Shown: positions 51,503-61,576, counted from the first letter of the stretch. The stretch: DNA of 64,000 nucleotides from Gymnodinialimonas ceratoperidinii (GCF_019297855.1 NZ_CP079194.1:496001-560000); one strand, 5' to 3'. Notes: generated from the letters alone by a model not told the origin. Numbers and translations are program-made.

Positions 51503-52822
51503 CTAGTTCTCGGTCGGCAGACCCTCAGGCTGCCCCACGACGACGAAGTGCAGCGCGTCGCTGTCGACCAATTCGGCGGCGACGCGCTGGATATCCTCGA
51601 CCGTGACAGCGCGCACGTTGTCGTTGCGCGACGCGATGTAGTCGATCGGCATGTCGTCGGCCTGCATCGCCGCAAGAATGCCTGCGATCGTGCTGTTGCC
51701 ATCGAACCGCAACGGATAGGCACCGGTCATATATTGCTGCGCGGCTGCAAGCTCGGCCTCGGTGATGCCGTTCTCGGCAATTTCTGCCCATTCGTCCTGC
51801 ACGACCTCGATGGCTTCGGCGACCAGCGCGTTGGAGGATGAAAACCCGCCCTGCATCATCGGGGCGGACTTGCTCAGCCCCAACCACGTGCTGATGCCGT
51901 AGGTCAGCCCGCGCTGTTCGCGTACTTCCTCCATCAGGCGAGAGCGATAGCCGCCGCCGCCAAGGACCTGGTTCATCACGAAAGCCGGAAAGAAATCCGG
52001 GTCGTCCCGTGCAATGCCCGCATGGCCGAAATAGACCGATGACTGCGGCGTGGGGAAGTCGACCACGGTGATGCCGCCCACGTCCGAGACCTCGGACGGC
52101 TCGGGCAAGGCCACGTCCGAAGTGGGCAGGTCCCCAAGCAGCGTATCGAGGATCGGCCCGAGCTCCTCGGCGGACATGTCACCTGCGACACCGACGGATA
52201 CACGGTCACGCACCAGCGCGCTGCGGTGGGCGGCGATCAGGTCGTCGCGGGTCAGGGCGGCGACGCTTTCCGGCGTCCCTTCAAGGCGGCTGCCGTAGGG
52301 GTGGTCGCCGAAGGTCAACGCGTTGAACTCGGCCGCGGCAATGGTGTCGGGATCGTTGGCGTCGGCCTCCAGCACCGACAGAACCTGCCCGCGCACCCGC
52401 TCGACTGCGTCTTCGTCGAAGCGGGGCTCCAGCAAGACGTCCCGCAGAAGCGCCAGCACCTCGCCGCGGTTCTGGGTCAGCATCTGGACCGAAATCACCA
52501 GCTCGTCGCGATAGATGTCGAAGCTGAACGATGCCGCGAGGCCCTCCAGCTCCGCCGCGAAGGTCTGCGCGTCCATGTCGCCCGCGCCCTCTTCCAGAAG
52601 GGCGGTCATCAGATGGACGGCCCCGCGCGCGTCGGGCCGGTCGATCGAGCCTCCGCCCTCGAACCACAGGTCCATGGCCACGAAGGGGATCGAATTGTCT
52701 TCCACCAGCCACGCCTCGATGCCCCCGTCGGAGGTCACGGGCTGGATATTGACGATGTCGGCATAAGACGGCACGGCGAAGGCGAGGGCGGCCACAAGGG
52801 GCGTCAGGAAACGGGCGATCAT
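51503..52822 (-). CDS. M16 family peptidase homologue, catalytically deficient subunit
   Basis: A 439-aa exported protein with a signal peptide ([21 protein letters not shown]) and two M16 domains. The zinc motif HxxEH is lost: the equivalent stretch reads [14 protein letters not shown]. The C-terminal domain keeps the partner-type arginine/tyrosine region ([20 protein letters not shown]). M16 enzymes often work as a pair of one active and one inactive chain. It overlaps the active M16 gene just upstream by four bases (ATGA), strongly suggesting a heterodimer in the periplasm. Confidence 0.93.
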   Translation of the reverse strand: MIARFLTPLVAALAFAVPSYADIVNIQPVTSDGGIEAWLVEDNSIPFVAMDLWFEGGGSIDRPDARGAVHLMTALLEEGAGDMDAQTFAAELEGLAASFSFDIYRDELVISVQMLTQNRGEVLALLRDVLLEPRFDEDAVERVRGQVLSVLEADANDPDTIAAAEFNALTFGDHPYGSRLEGTPESVAALTRDDLIAAHRSALVRDRVSVGVAGDMSAEELGPILDTLLGDLPTSDVALPEPSEVSDVGGITVVDFPTPQSSVYFGHAGIARDDPDFFPAFVMNQVLGGGGYRSRLMEEVREQRGLTYGISTWLGLSKSAPMMQGGFSSSNALVAEAIEVVQDEWAEIAENGITEAELAAAQQYMTGAYPLRFDGNSTIAGILAAMQADDMPIDYIASRNDNVRAVTVEDIQRVAAELVDSDALHFVVVGQPEGLPTEN

Positions 52823-54315
52823 TGGGAGACTTCCTCGGTCATCGGGGCAGTTTCGGGAGTGGAGGCGTCGGCACCATCGGCGCCGGCTTCCGCTGCATCT
52901 TCCGGTTCAGCAGTCGGCTGCGACGCGGCGGCTGCTGCTGCGTCTGCCTCAGGCTCGGCCGCCTCATCGGGGCTTGGTTGCATCAGGTAACCGATGGTGG
53001 TGGCCTCCTCGGCGAACAACTCGCGGGCGATCTCCATGACGTCGTCGATGGTGGTTGCTGCCAGCACGTCCGGCCAGGCCTGCACATCCGCGACGGTCAG
53101 CCCCGAGGCCAGCGCCGCGCCATAGGCCCGCGCAAGACCCGCCGCGTCGTCTTCCTCGTAGATCCGCGCGGCCTCGATCTGGAACATGATCCGCTCGAAC
53201 TGCGCCGGATCGATGCCCTCTTCGAGAAATTCGTCAACCTCGGCGAGGATATGGTCTTCGGCTTGCTCCAACGACGTTCCGGGCAGGGGCATGTTGATCA
53301 GGGTGAAGGTGGTCTCGTCCAGACTGGTGCCGCCGTAATAAGCGCCCACGAAGAGGCTCCGCTCGTCCTCCAGCTGCATCTCGCGCGGCAGGACCGAGGT
53401 GAAACCGGACCCTGCAAGGATCTCGGCCAGCAGTGTCAGCGCCGCGGCCTCTTCCTGCGCGCCGGCGTTCCGTTCGGGCGCGAGGTAGTTGATCGAGACA
53501 TAGGGGTTGGCGACGCGCGCGTCCTCGTAGATCACCCGACGCTGCGCGATATGGGGCGGCTCCGAGGGCCGCTCACGGGTTTCCTGCGCCTCGATATCGG
53601 GGTTCGCGGGGATGGCGCCGTAGTGCTCCTCGGCCAGCGCGCGGACCTCGTCCGGAGTGGCATCGCCCGCCACGACGAGGATCGCGTTGTTGGGGTGGTA
53701 GTGCCGCTCGTACCAGTCGCGGGCATCTTGCAGGCTCAATTCCTCCATCTCGTGGCGCCAGCCGATGATCGGACGTCCATAGGGATGGTTCAGGTAAGTC
53801 GCGGCGGCGAGTTGCTCGTTGAACAGGGCGCCGGGCGACGTGTCAGTGCGCTGTGCCCGCTCCTCGAGGATCACCTGCCGCTCGGTGACGACCTCATCCT
53901 CGGCCAGCACCAGATCGCGCATCCGGTCGGCTTCCATCTCCATCATCAGCCCCAGGCGGTCTGCCGCGACGCGCTGGTGGTAGGCCGTGTAGTCCCATGA
54001 CGTGAACGCATTGTCCGAGCCGCCGTTCTCTTCCACGATCCGGCTGAACTCGCGGCTCTCCAGATCATCCGTCGCCTTGAACATCAGGTGTTCGAGGAAA
54101 TGGGCGATGCCCGACTGGCCCGGCTGCTCATCGGCAGAGCCTGCGCGGTACCAGACCATATGGGTCACGGCGGCGGTGCGGTGATCTTCGATCACCACGA
54201 CCTGCATGCCGTTGTCGAGGGTGAATTCGGTGACTTCACCGGCGGCGTTCGCAGCGAGCGGCAGGGCCGTAAGGCCGATGGCAAGGCCGAGGCCAGCCAG
54301 ATGGGGGCGGATCAT
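52819..54315 (-). CDS. M16 family zinc metallopeptidase, catalytic subunit
   Basis: A 498-aa periplasmic protease. It has a signal peptide (HLAGLGLAIGLTALPLAANA), the inverted zinc motif HFLEH in SGIAHFLEHLMFKATDD and the downstream third ligand in EDEVVTERQVILEER. R/Y residues of the second domain (GSGFTSVLPREMQ) are present. After about residue 445 it ends in an Ala/Glu/Pro-rich acidic tail unusual for the family, probably disordered. It is coupled to the inactive M16 homologue downstream. The unit lies after bamF and lspA on the minus strand, which hints at an envelope role. Confidence 0.94.
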   Translation of the reverse strand: MIRPHLAGLGLAIGLTALPLAANAAGEVTEFTLDNGMQVVVIEDHRTAAVTHMVWYRAGSADEQPGQSGIAHFLEHLMFKATDDLESREFSRIVEENGGSDNAFTSWDYTAYHQRVAADRLGLMMEMEADRMRDLVLAEDEVVTERQVILEERAQRTDTSPGALFNEQLAAATYLNHPYGRPIIGWRHEMEELSLQDARDWYERHYHPNNAILVVAGDATPDEVRALAEEHYGAIPANPDIEAQETRERPSEPPHIAQRRVIYEDARVANPYVSINYLAPERNAGAQEEAAALTLLAEILAGSGFTSVLPREMQLEDERSLFVGAYYGGTSLDETTFTLINMPLPGTSLEQAEDHILAEVDEFLEEGIDPAQFERIMFQIEAARIYEEDDAAGLARAYGAALASGLTVADVQAWPDVLAATTIDDVMEIARELFAEEATTIGYLMQPSPDEAAEPEADAAAAAASQPTAEPEDAAEAGADGADASTPETAPMTEEVSQ

Positions 54316-54467
54316 GAAGGCGTCTCCGAGACGGTTGAACGTTGCGTTGAATGTATGAGCTTTCCCAAGCGCATCAACAGTCCTGACGCAGACGTGTTGG
54401 CCCGAGGCGGGCAGGTTTCCCGTAGCTTGTCGCTGAGCGATGCACGCGGCACGCGCGAACCCATGCT

Positions 54468-54489
54468 GAAAGACCCCGCTTGCGGGGCT
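54468..54489 (-). terminator. Probable terminator of the bamF transcript
   Basis: On the minus strand GCCCCGC-AA-GCGGGG is followed by TCTTTC, 25 bases after the bamF stop. The stem core is six bases with weaker flanks. It separates bamF from the M16 pair, which therefore probably have their own promoter. Confidence 0.6.
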
Positions 54490-54513
54490 CGGGTCACGGG
54501 AGGGAATTGATGA

Positions 54514-55023
54514 TCACAAACCGGGCGGCGGCGCGCTTGGGGTCTGGACGCCGGCACGGCGCAAACGCTCCAACTCGGCGTAGCGGTCAAGGGACTGCTG
54601 GCGATAGGCGCGGAAATAGACGTTGCTCTGGAACAGACGCTCCAGCAGACGGCCGCTGTTGTTCTGGCGATAGGCCAGATCCTCTGCCGCGAGCGTGCCG
54701 CGGATATTGGGCGCGACGCCAAAGCGCGAAGCATGGTTGACCAAGCCGCCCGCGTTCGCGTTGGCCCGCGCGACATTGCCGCCAAGGGCCGCGATCGCAT
54801 CGGCTTCCGGCGTGGGATCGGCGCGGTTGGTGCCGCCCAAGGTGGGCGTCGGCAAGACGTTGCGATTGGCAGGCAGTTCCAGCTCGGACGTGGGAACGAT
54901 TGCGAACTCGTCCGGCCCGGACTCGGTGTTACGCAGGTTCATCAACGTCGGCGTGCCATTCGAACAGGCGGTCAGCCCGAGGGTGGCAGTCATCAAAACC
55001 AGAAGTGTTGCGCGCATAGCCAT
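54514..55023 (-). CDS. BamF-like outer-membrane assembly lipoprotein (DUF3035)
   Basis: A 169-aa lipoprotein with signal MRATLLVLMTATLGLTACS (lipobox LTAC). The diagnostic region ESGPDEFAIVPTSELELPAN, then RNVLPTPTLGG, matches the DUF3035/BamF family, an alphaproteobacterial accessory lipoprotein of the beta-barrel assembly machine. The rest is Ala/Asn/Gly-rich with a helical, arginine-rich C-terminal part. The ATG at 55023 has AAGGAG six bases upstream. It follows lspA, which processes lipoproteins, by 69 bases on the same strand. Confidence 0.87.
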   Translation of the reverse strand: MAMRATLLVLMTATLGLTACSNGTPTLMNLRNTESGPDEFAIVPTSELELPANRNVLPTPTLGGTNRADPTPEADAIAALGGNVARANANAGGLVNHASRFGVAPNIRGTLAAEDLAYRQNNSGRLLERLFQSNVYFRAYRQQSLDRYAELERLRRAGVQTPSAPPPGL

Positions 55024-55092
55024 CGAAGTCTCCTTGGCGCTTGGTCTAGCGCATCTTCAAACGCCCGTCACGGGGTTATCTCTCGGACGGCA

Positions 55093-55566
55093 TCACGCCG
55101 CCGTCTTTCCCGATTCCGAGAACAGCAAGAGGCCAAGGGCGCCGACGACTACGCCGATATCGGCGATGTTGAACGTATAGGGGTTCTGAATGCCGCAGCA
55201 GGACATGTTGAGGAAGTCGATCACCGCGCCATGGATCACCCGATCCAGCGCATTGCCGAGCGCGCCGCCGATCACCGCGCCGGCGCTGAGCAGCGCGACA
55301 GGCCGCGTCAGCCCGGTCTTCGCCCAGTAGAACAGCCAGCCGCAGATCAGCAGCGCCAGCACGATGAGCCCGTAGCGCGTCACCTCGGGCCCGCCCGCGA
55401 GGATGCCGAAGTTGATGCCGGTGTTCCAACCGAGATGGAAGACAAGGAACGGCGGAAAAACCTCGAGGTGGATGCGCTCGATGAGGTTGAGGCCGTAGAG
55501 CACACCGTATTTCGACCCTTGATCGATCAAGAACCAGAACAGGGCGCTGAGATAGACGAGCCGCAT
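55093..55566 (-). CDS. lspA: Lipoprotein signal peptidase (SPase II)
   Basis: A 157-aa inner-membrane aspartyl protease that removes lipoprotein signal peptides at the lipobox. Four hydrophobic helices are visible. The catalytic aspartates are in GGALGNALDRVIHGAVIDFL and FNIADIGVVVG; LDQ-like IDQGSK and NTGINFGIL are the other conserved boxes. The start is the ATG at 55566 with AAGGAAG upstream. It lies between purH and bamF. Confidence 0.94.
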   Translation of the reverse strand: MRLVYLSALFWFLIDQGSKYGVLYGLNLIERIHLEVFPPFLVFHLGWNTGINFGILAGGPEVTRYGLIVLALLICGWLFYWAKTGLTRPVALLSAGAVIGGALGNALDRVIHGAVIDFLNMSCCGIQNPYTFNIADIGVVVGALGLLLFSESGKTAA

Positions 55567-55646
55567 CTTGTCTTCCTTGCATGGGTCGTGGGCAGGGCCG
55601 GGGGTGGCTGCCCCGGGGCGTTGCCGCCCCAAGGCCTGTCGGTTGG

Positions 55647-57233
55647 TCAGTGACGGAAGTGGCGCATGCCGGTGAAGACCATCGCCAGCCCCGCCTCATC
55701 AGCGGCCGCGATCACCTCGTCATCGCGCATCGAGCCTCCGGGCTGGATCACCGCCGTGGCGCCCGCCTCGGCCGCCGCCAGAAGGCCGTCGGCGAAGGGG
55801 AAGAAGGCGTCGGACGCCACGACCGAGCCCTTGGCCGGCGTCTCGGCCAGCCCGCATTCCTCGCCCATCCGCGCGGCCTTCAGCGCCGCGATGGTGGAGC
55901 TGTCCACGCGGCTCATCTGGCCCGCGCCGATGCCCACGGTCGCGCCGCCCTTGGCATAGATGATCGCGTTCGACTTGGTGTGTTTCGCGACCGTCCAGGC
56001 AAAGCGGAGGTCTGTCATCTCCTGCTCCGCCGGTTGCCGCTTGGTCACCACCTTCAAGGCGTCCGAGGGCACGAAACCGGTGTCCTTGTCCTGCACCAGC
56101 AACCCGCCGGCCACCTGCTTGTAGGCCACCATCGGCGCGCGCGGATCGGGCAGGCCGCCGGTGGTCAGCAGGCGCAGGTTCTTCTTCGCGGCGAAGATCG
56201 CCTTGGCGTCCTCATCCGCGTCGGGTGCGATGACGACCTCGGTGAAGATCTGCACGATCTCTTCCGCCGTCGCCGCGTCGAGGGTCTGGTTCAGCGCCAC
56301 GATGCCGCCGAACGCCGAGGTCCGGTCACAATCGAAGGCCGCCTTGTAGGCCGCCACGAGGCTCTCGCCGCGCGCTACGCCCGACGGGTTGGCGTGCTTG
56401 ATGATCGCCACGGCAGGGCCGTCCGAAGGTGCGAATTCCGAGACCAGTTCGAAGGCCGCGTCGGTGTCGTTGATGTTGTTGTAGCTCAGCGCCTTGCCCT
56501 GATGCTGCTCGGCGGTCGCCACGCCGGGGCGAGACGAGCCATCAAGGTAGAAGGCCGCCTTCTGATGCGGGTTCTCGCCGTAGCGCATCTCCTGCGCGAG
56601 GCTTCCGGCGAAGGCGCGGTGGGGCGGCGTTTCGATCTCGGCCGCACCCGCCATCCAGCTGGAGACGGCGGCGTCATAGGCGGCGGTCCGGGCGTATGCG
56701 GCCTGCGCCATGCGCTGGCGGAACGCGAAAGAGGTGCCGTCCTGCGCTTCCAGTTCTTCCAGCAGCCCGGCGTATTGCGCCGGATCGGTCAGCACGCTCA
56801 CCGCGCCATGGTTCTTCGCCGCCGCGCGGATCATCGCAGGCCCGCCGATATCGATGTTCTCAATGCAGGTGTCGTAATCCGCACCCGCGGCCACCGTCGC
56901 CTCGAAGGGGTAGAGGTTCACCACCAGCAGGTCGATCGCCCCGATGCCGTGCTCTTCCATCGCCGCCACGTGATCCTGATTGTCACGCAGCGCCAGAAGG
57001 CCACCGTGGATCATCGGATGCAGCGTCTTGACCCGGCCGTCCATCATCTCGGGGAACCCCGTCACCTCGGAGACGTCGCGCACCTCGAGGCCGGCCTCGC
57101 GCAACGCTTTCGCCGTGCCGCCGGTTGACAGCAGCTCAACCCCGCGCGCGGCAAGCGCCTTGGCGAAATCGATCAGGCCGGTCTTGTCGGAGACGGAGAG
57201 CAGGGCGCGGTTGAGGGGGGCGGGGTTGGTCAT
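55647..57233 (-). CDS. purH: Bifunctional AICAR transformylase / IMP cyclohydrolase
   Basis: A 528-aa enzyme for the last two steps of purine synthesis: formylation of AICAR with 10-formyl-tetrahydrofolate and closure to IMP. The N-terminal cyclohydrolase domain begins [20 protein letters not shown] and contains [16 protein letters not shown]. The transformylase domain carries [34 protein letters not shown] and [16 protein letters not shown]. The length is standard. It sits between the heparinase-like gene and lspA on the minus strand. Confidence 0.97.
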   Translation of the reverse strand: MTNPAPLNRALLSVSDKTGLIDFAKALAARGVELLSTGGTAKALREAGLEVRDVSEVTGFPEMMDGRVKTLHPMIHGGLLALRDNQDHVAAMEEHGIGAIDLLVVNLYPFEATVAAGADYDTCIENIDIGGPAMIRAAAKNHGAVSVLTDPAQYAGLLEELEAQDGTSFAFRQRMAQAAYARTAAYDAAVSSWMAGAAEIETPPHRAFAGSLAQEMRYGENPHQKAAFYLDGSSRPGVATAEQHQGKALSYNNINDTDAAFELVSEFAPSDGPAVAIIKHANPSGVARGESLVAAYKAAFDCDRTSAFGGIVALNQTLDAATAEEIVQIFTEVVIAPDADEDAKAIFAAKKNLRLLTTGGLPDPRAPMVAYKQVAGGLLVQDKDTGFVPSDALKVVTKRQPAEQEMTDLRFAWTVAKHTKSNAIIYAKGGATVGIGAGQMSRVDSSTIAALKAARMGEECGLAETPAKGSVVASDAFFPFADGLLAAAEAGATAVIQPGGSMRDDEVIAAADEAGLAMVFTGMRHFRH

Positions 57234-57266
57234 GGGCGATCCTTTTAGATGGCGTCCCCGCGAGGT

Positions 57267-59018
57267 TCACAAGGACAGGTCGGGGGCCGGCAACAACGCG
57301 GAGGGGCGCGCGATGGACCAGCTGACAGCGGCTCCATAGCCCCTCACGCGGGACGTTAAAACGATCTGTTTTGTCGCGCGGGGTTTCAGGCGGGTATTAT
57401 CGAAGTAGATCGACGGCATGATCGACATCTCGGCCTCTCCGCCATGGCGGAACACCCAGACCTCGTCCGTGGGAAGGGTCAGCGAGATGGCCGCCCCGCC
57501 CATGTCGAGTTCGACCGCCACATCGGGGTGCAGATGAAAGCGCGCTGCAAACCGCAGGCCGACGTCCGAGGGGAGGTTCCGGTTCACCCGCGTGAAACGG
57601 CTGCGGTCGTCACCGTCAAGCGCGGCCAAGCCATCCTCGCCGCGCAAGAGGTTGCCATGATCCTCCAGCGTCAGGGAGCGCAGGTGCACCAGCCCGTGGG
57701 TCCGGCGCCAGCCGTCGTGGGACAGGACGATGCCCTCGCCGCCGGTCACTTCCGAGACTTGGATCGACACATCGCTCGGACCCTCGGCAAACCCCTGACG
57801 CTCTACCGGCACATCCGAGGCCTTGTGGGCGAAACGGGACGAGGAATACCCCTCGAGCGATACCGTCGAATGGCTGACCGTGGCCCGGCCCGCCCGGCGC
57901 CACGATGCGCCGAAAGCCGCGCCAGAGCCCGCGTTGACGATCAGCGGGTGGTTGGCCGAGGCCATCTCGAAGGACAAAGTTCCCGCATGGGCGTTGGTCG
58001 AGCCCGGCCCCATCATCGGCGGCGCGGCATCGGTGATCACGGTCACGCGGCCCGAGGCCATGCGCGCGTATCCCATCGCCAAGCCCTTGATCCGCGAGGG
58101 CCGCACTCCCGATTGCACCAGCGCCCCGATCAGCCGCCCCGGCGCGCCGCGCCCGCCGCCGTGAGCGCGCACGAGGCTGCCGTCGGCGTGGCGCATCGCG
58201 CGAAGCGTCGGCGCGATCCGCATGATCGCCGTGTCCACCGCCGGGTCGGCGCGTTTGCCGGTCTCCTGCAGGATCTGCGCAATCCATGTGAGCAGGACGA
58301 AGACCTCCAACAGCTCTTCCGGGTTGCGGGTGACGATGCCGCCCTGCGCATCGATCTGGGTGGCGCACTCCCGCGCCAGCCCGTTCAGCGCCGGATCAAG
58401 GGCGGTCTCCATCCCGATCAGCGTACAGGCGGAATAGATCAGGCCCGTCAGCGCCTCGAAGCGCGGCAGACCGGCCGAGGCGCGTTTCCAGCGCTTGCCA
58501 AGAAAATTCGTCTGCCGCGACAGGGCGAGGTGGAAGCGCCGCATCTCGGCCGGGGTTTGGCTGTTCATCAGGAACAGGGCATGGGTGATCCATCGGATCT
58601 GCCGACGCCCGGTCAGATCAGCGCTCCACCCCGGTCCGGCCCCCTTGCCGTAGCGGTCGATCCACTGCGACAGCCAGAGCTGCGCCGTGGCACGCCCCTC
58701 GTTGTCGGGCACCGCGGCGAGGTCATCGAGCCAACTGAAACCGTGCAGCGCGGCCTCGAAATCATCGTTCGGCGCGGCAATGTCCCAAGGGCAGGTGTCC
58801 GGCGCTTCGATCAGCGCGCCCCCGATGCGAAAGTTTCCCGCCATCAACTGGCGCCCGCGCGCGGCCGAGCCGGGAAAGCGCACTTCGGGCTTCCAGAGAA
58901 ATCCCTGCATTCGCGGCCCCCACCCGGCGGCCCGAGCGGCCCACCGATGGGTCAAACGCGCGCCCGTGCCCTGCGGCTGGCGCGGCCTTGCGGGTGACGG
59001 GGGAACGGGTTCTGACAT
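57267..59018 (-). CDS. Heparinase II/III-like family protein
   Basis: A 583-aa protein with a long alpha-helical N-terminal part (FSWLDDLAAVPDNEGRATAQ, LWLSQWIDRYG) and a beta-sandwich C-terminal heparinase II/III domain (ANHPLIVNAGSGAAFGASWR, RATVSHSTVSLEG). Family members are polysaccharide lyases, but the alphaproteobacterial copies next to rsmB and purH are uncharacterised. No obvious signal peptide is present; the first 50 residues are Pro/Arg-rich. It is 37 bases downstream of rsmB and 33 bases upstream of purH on the minus strand, so one transcript is likely. Confidence 0.88.
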   Translation of the reverse strand: MSEPVPPSPARPRQPQGTGARLTHRWAARAAGWGPRMQGFLWKPEVRFPGSAARGRQLMAGNFRIGGALIEAPDTCPWDIAAPNDDFEAALHGFSWLDDLAAVPDNEGRATAQLWLSQWIDRYGKGAGPGWSADLTGRRQIRWITHALFLMNSQTPAEMRRFHLALSRQTNFLGKRWKRASAGLPRFEALTGLIYSACTLIGMETALDPALNGLARECATQIDAQGGIVTRNPEELLEVFVLLTWIAQILQETGKRADPAVDTAIMRIAPTLRAMRHADGSLVRAHGGGRGAPGRLIGALVQSGVRPSRIKGLAMGYARMASGRVTVITDAAPPMMGPGSTNAHAGTLSFEMASANHPLIVNAGSGAAFGASWRRAGRATVSHSTVSLEGYSSSRFAHKASDVPVERQGFAEGPSDVSIQVSEVTGGEGIVLSHDGWRRTHGLVHLRSLTLEDHGNLLRGEDGLAALDGDDRSRFTRVNRNLPSDVGLRFAARFHLHPDVAVELDMGGAAISLTLPTDEVWVFRHGGEAEMSIMPSIYFDNTRLKPRATKQIVLTSRVRGYGAAVSWSIARPSALLPAPDLSL

Positions 59019-59055
59019 CTATTGTCTGCTCGCCTGAAGGATCAGCGCGGCCATA

Positions 59056-60288
59056 TCACGACCGGCGCAACGCGGCCATATAGAAGCCGTCCATCCCGCC
59101 CTTGTCAGCCCAATAGGAGGGCCAAAGGCGCAATCCGCCCGCCTCGCTCGCCCAGTGAGGCTCTCCCCCGAGGGCGACCGGATCGGTCGGAACCACACTA
59201 AGATCCTCGTGCCGCTTCAGGGCGGCCTTGATCTGGAACTCGCCCTCCACCGGCAGCAGAGAGCAGGTGCAATAGACCAACGTGCCGCCGGGCTTGAGCA
59301 GGGTCAGCGCGTGATCGATCAACTGCATCTGCAGCTTGGTCAAAGGCTCGATCTCGTCGCCGGTCTTGACGAAGGGCAGGTCGGGATGCCGGCGGATGGT
59401 GCCGGTGGCCGAGCAGGGAGCATCCAGCAGGATCGCGTCGTAGCTGCCCTGATGGTGCAGCGCATCCTCGGTCACGAGATTGGCGGAAAGCTGCGTGCGG
59501 CCGAGGTTCTCGGCCACGCGCTTCATCCGCGGGCCGGAGATGTCGAGCGCGGTCACCTCTGCGCCCGCCGCCGCGAGTTGCATGGTCTTACCGCCCGGCG
59601 CCGCGCAGATGTCGAGCACCGATTTGCCCGCAACGTCGCCCAGAAGCTTCACCGGCAGGGCGGCGGCGGCATCCTGGACCCAGAACTTGCCATCGGCATA
59701 GCCGGGCAGGGCGCTCACTTGCGGATGATTGTGCAGCCGCAAGGAGCCCGTCGGCAGCACATCCGCTCCTTCCAGCGTGAAATCCGAGTCGCGGGGGGTC
59801 AGGTCAATCGGCGGCACCTGCGCTTGCGCCGCTTCGATGGCCTTGATCCCCTCGGCCCCGATCCGCTTGCGCAACGCCTTATCGAGCCACGGCGGCAACC
59901 GCTGCGGTTGCGTCTTGGCCCACGCCTCGGGCCCCTCGGTCGCGACCTTGCGCAAGATGGCGTTCACCATGCCCTGCGCCTTTCGGGTCTGGGGCTGCGT
60001 CTTCGCGATGCCCACCAGATCACTGACGACGCCATGGGCATCCTCGCCATTCACCAGCAGCTCGACGGCGCCCAACCGCAGGATGTTGTGGACCCCGATT
60101 TGCGGCTTGCGTTGCGTGTAGGGGCGCAGCAGCGCGTCTACCGCCCCAAGGTTGCGCAACACGGCCAGCGCCAAGCGGTTGGCCCGCGCGGCCTCGGCGC
60201 CGACGGCGGGCACCTCGACCTGACCCAGGATCTGGCGATCGCGCAGGACGGCGTTGAGCAGGATAAGGGCAGCGGGACGCGCTTTCAT
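59056..60288 (-). CDS. rsmB: RsmB/Nop-family rRNA m5C methyltransferase
   Basis: A 410-aa RNA cytosine-5 methyltransferase. An N-terminal NusB-like RNA-binding domain (LALAVLRNLGAVDALLRPYT to about residue 130) precedes the Rossmann methyltransferase. The SAM site reads VLDICAAPGGKTMQLAAAGA. The two cysteines of the Nop family are in DAPCSATGTIRRHPD and TLVYCTCSLLPVEGE. The start is ATG 60288, which gives the usual RsmB length; upstream sequence in frame belongs to the divergent SDHAF4 gene region. Its target is probably 16S C967, but that is inferred from the family. Confidence 0.92.
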   Translation of the reverse strand: MKARPAALILLNAVLRDRQILGQVEVPAVGAEAARANRLALAVLRNLGAVDALLRPYTQRKPQIGVHNILRLGAVELLVNGEDAHGVVSDLVGIAKTQPQTRKAQGMVNAILRKVATEGPEAWAKTQPQRLPPWLDKALRKRIGAEGIKAIEAAQAQVPPIDLTPRDSDFTLEGADVLPTGSLRLHNHPQVSALPGYADGKFWVQDAAAALPVKLLGDVAGKSVLDICAAPGGKTMQLAAAGAEVTALDISGPRMKRVAENLGRTQLSANLVTEDALHHQGSYDAILLDAPCSATGTIRRHPDLPFVKTGDEIEPLTKLQMQLIDHALTLLKPGGTLVYCTCSLLPVEGEFQIKAALKRHEDLSVVPTDPVALGGEPHWASEAGGLRLWPSYWADKGGMDGFYMAALRRS

Positions 60289-60335
60289 GGGCGGAGTTCC
60301 TTGTTCCGAGAGCTTTGCCGCGTATATCAGGTGGG

Positions 60336-60536
60336 ATGAACACACAAGCCGGAGGCCCTGCCGTGACCGATCCCAAGGAGCTGACCCCCGAAGCGCAACG
60401 CGCCCTGGCCGAGGCCGCGGAACGCCGCGCCAAAGCGGAAGACCCGAAGCTGCCGCGTGAGCTCGGCGGTCGCGATGGCCCCGAGCCGGTCCGCTACGGC
60501 GATTGGGAGCGCAAGGGCATCGCCGTCGATTTCTGA
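60336..60536 (+). CDS. SDHAF4-like succinate dehydrogenase assembly factor (DUF1674)
   Basis: A 66-aa protein of the DUF1674/SDHAF4 family, which in mitochondria protects flavinylated SdhA during complex II assembly. The family C-terminus is present almost in full: LPRELGGRDGPEPVRYGDWE then RKGIAVDF. The first 40 residues are charged, helical and variable. The ATG at 60336 starts it; it is divergent from rsmB with only 47 bases between. The sdh genes are not in the window. Three tandem palindromes follow the stop. Confidence 0.88.
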   Translation: MNTQAGGPAVTDPKELTPEAQRALAEAAERRAKAEDPKLPRELGGRDGPEPVRYGDWERKGIAVDF

Positions 60537-60557
60537 CCGCCCGCCCGCTCCCGGACC

Positions 60558-60621
60558 AGATCCTTGCAAGGATCTGCCCACTCCCTTGCAAGGGAGTGCT
60601 TAAAACTCTTGCAAGAGTTTT
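60558..60621. repeat. Three tandem perfect palindromes sharing the core CTTGCAAG
   Basis: AGATCCTTGCAAGGATCT (60558-60575), CACTCCCTTGCAAGGGAGTG (60579-60598) and AAAACTCTTGCAAGAGTTTT (60602-60621) follow one another with gaps of three bases. Each is an uninterrupted palindrome of 18-20 bases, and all share CTTGCAAG at the centre while the outer arms differ. They fill the gap between the convergent SDHAF4 and dapB genes. Confidence 0.9.
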
Positions 60622-60625
60622 TCCC
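60602..60625. terminator. Likely bidirectional terminator (third palindrome)
   Basis: The third palindrome, AAAACTCTTGCAAGAGTTTT, continues as TTCCC on the plus strand and has an A-rich start, giving an intrinsic-terminator form for SDHAF4 and, more weakly, for dapB on the opposite strand. Confidence 0.6.
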
Positions 60626-60640
60626 GCCCGGACGCGCCGA

Positions 60641-61462
60641 TCACGCCAGGCCTAGGACCGACATCATCGAGTAATGACCGGGCTCGCGACCTTGCCCCCA
60701 GAGCGCGGCCTTCAACGCCCCGCGCGAAAAGATCGCCCGGTCGGTTGCCAAGTGGCGCAGGACGATGCGTTCACCATCGGCGGCGAAGATCACGTCATGT
60801 TCGCCAACGACGTCACCGCCCCGGATCGCCGAGAACCCGATATCCCCGCGCTTGCGGGCCCCGGTGATGCCGTCGCGCCCGCTGTCCTTCACGTCGCTCA
60901 GCTCCAGCCCACGCCCGCGCGCGGCGGCTTCTCCCAACATCAACGCGGTGCCCGAGGGCGCGTCGACCTTGTGGCGGTGGTGCGCCTCGACCACTTCGAT
61001 GTCGAAATCCGCGTCTAGCGCGGCGGCTACCTGTTGCGTCAGCCGCACCAGCAGGTTCACCCCGAGGCTCATGTTGCCCGCCCGCACGATGCAGGCGTGG
61101 TGGGCGCAGGCGTCCAGGATCTCGATGTCGGCGTCGGACAGGCCCGTGGTGCCGATCACGTGCACCGCGCGGGCCTGCGCCGTCAATTTCGCGTGAGCGA
61201 CCGTGGCCTCGGGCGAGGTGAAATCGATCACCGCCTGCGCCTTGACGATGGCCTCCAGCGGGTCGTCCACGACTGGCACGCCCGAGGCGGCGCCACCCAT
61301 CGCCTCGCCCAGATCGGCCCCCACCCAATCGTGGCCGGGGCGTTCTGTTACAGCAACAAGATGCGCCCGATCCGAGGCATCCACCGTCTCGATCAGCATC
61401 TGCCCCATGCGGCCCGATGCGCCCATCACGGCAATGCCGACGCTGCTCTTAGAGTTGGACAT
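60641..61462 (-). CDS. dapB: 4-hydroxy-tetrahydrodipicolinate reductase
   Basis: A 273-aa NAD(P)H-dependent reductase of the lysine/diaminopimelate pathway, supplying peptidoglycan and lysine. The dinucleotide loop is [19 protein letters not shown]. Conserved pieces are [25 protein letters not shown], and [20 protein letters not shown] with the catalytic histidine and lysine. The start is ATG 61462. It is divergent from rbfA and converges with SDHAF4 across the palindrome cluster. Confidence 0.96.
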   Translation of the reverse strand: MSNSKSSVGIAVMGASGRMGQMLIETVDASDRAHLVAVTERPGHDWVGADLGEAMGGAASGVPVVDDPLEAIVKAQAVIDFTSPEATVAHAKLTAQARAVHVIGTTGLSDADIEILDACAHHACIVRAGNMSLGVNLLVRLTQQVAAALDADFDIEVVEAHHRHKVDAPSGTALMLGEAAARGRGLELSDVKDSGRDGITGARKRGDIGFSAIRGGDVVGEHDVIFAADGERIVLRHLATDRAIFSRGALKAALWGQGREPGHYSMMSVLGLA

Positions 61463-61576
61463 TTTCGCCTCCATCCACTTTGGCATCGGTCGTAACGGAA
61501 CCTGGCCGAACTGAAAAGCGTCAGCTTGCGGGAGGCGGCCTCATGGCCTACCTCTGGGGTAAGGGGAAATCGAGCC

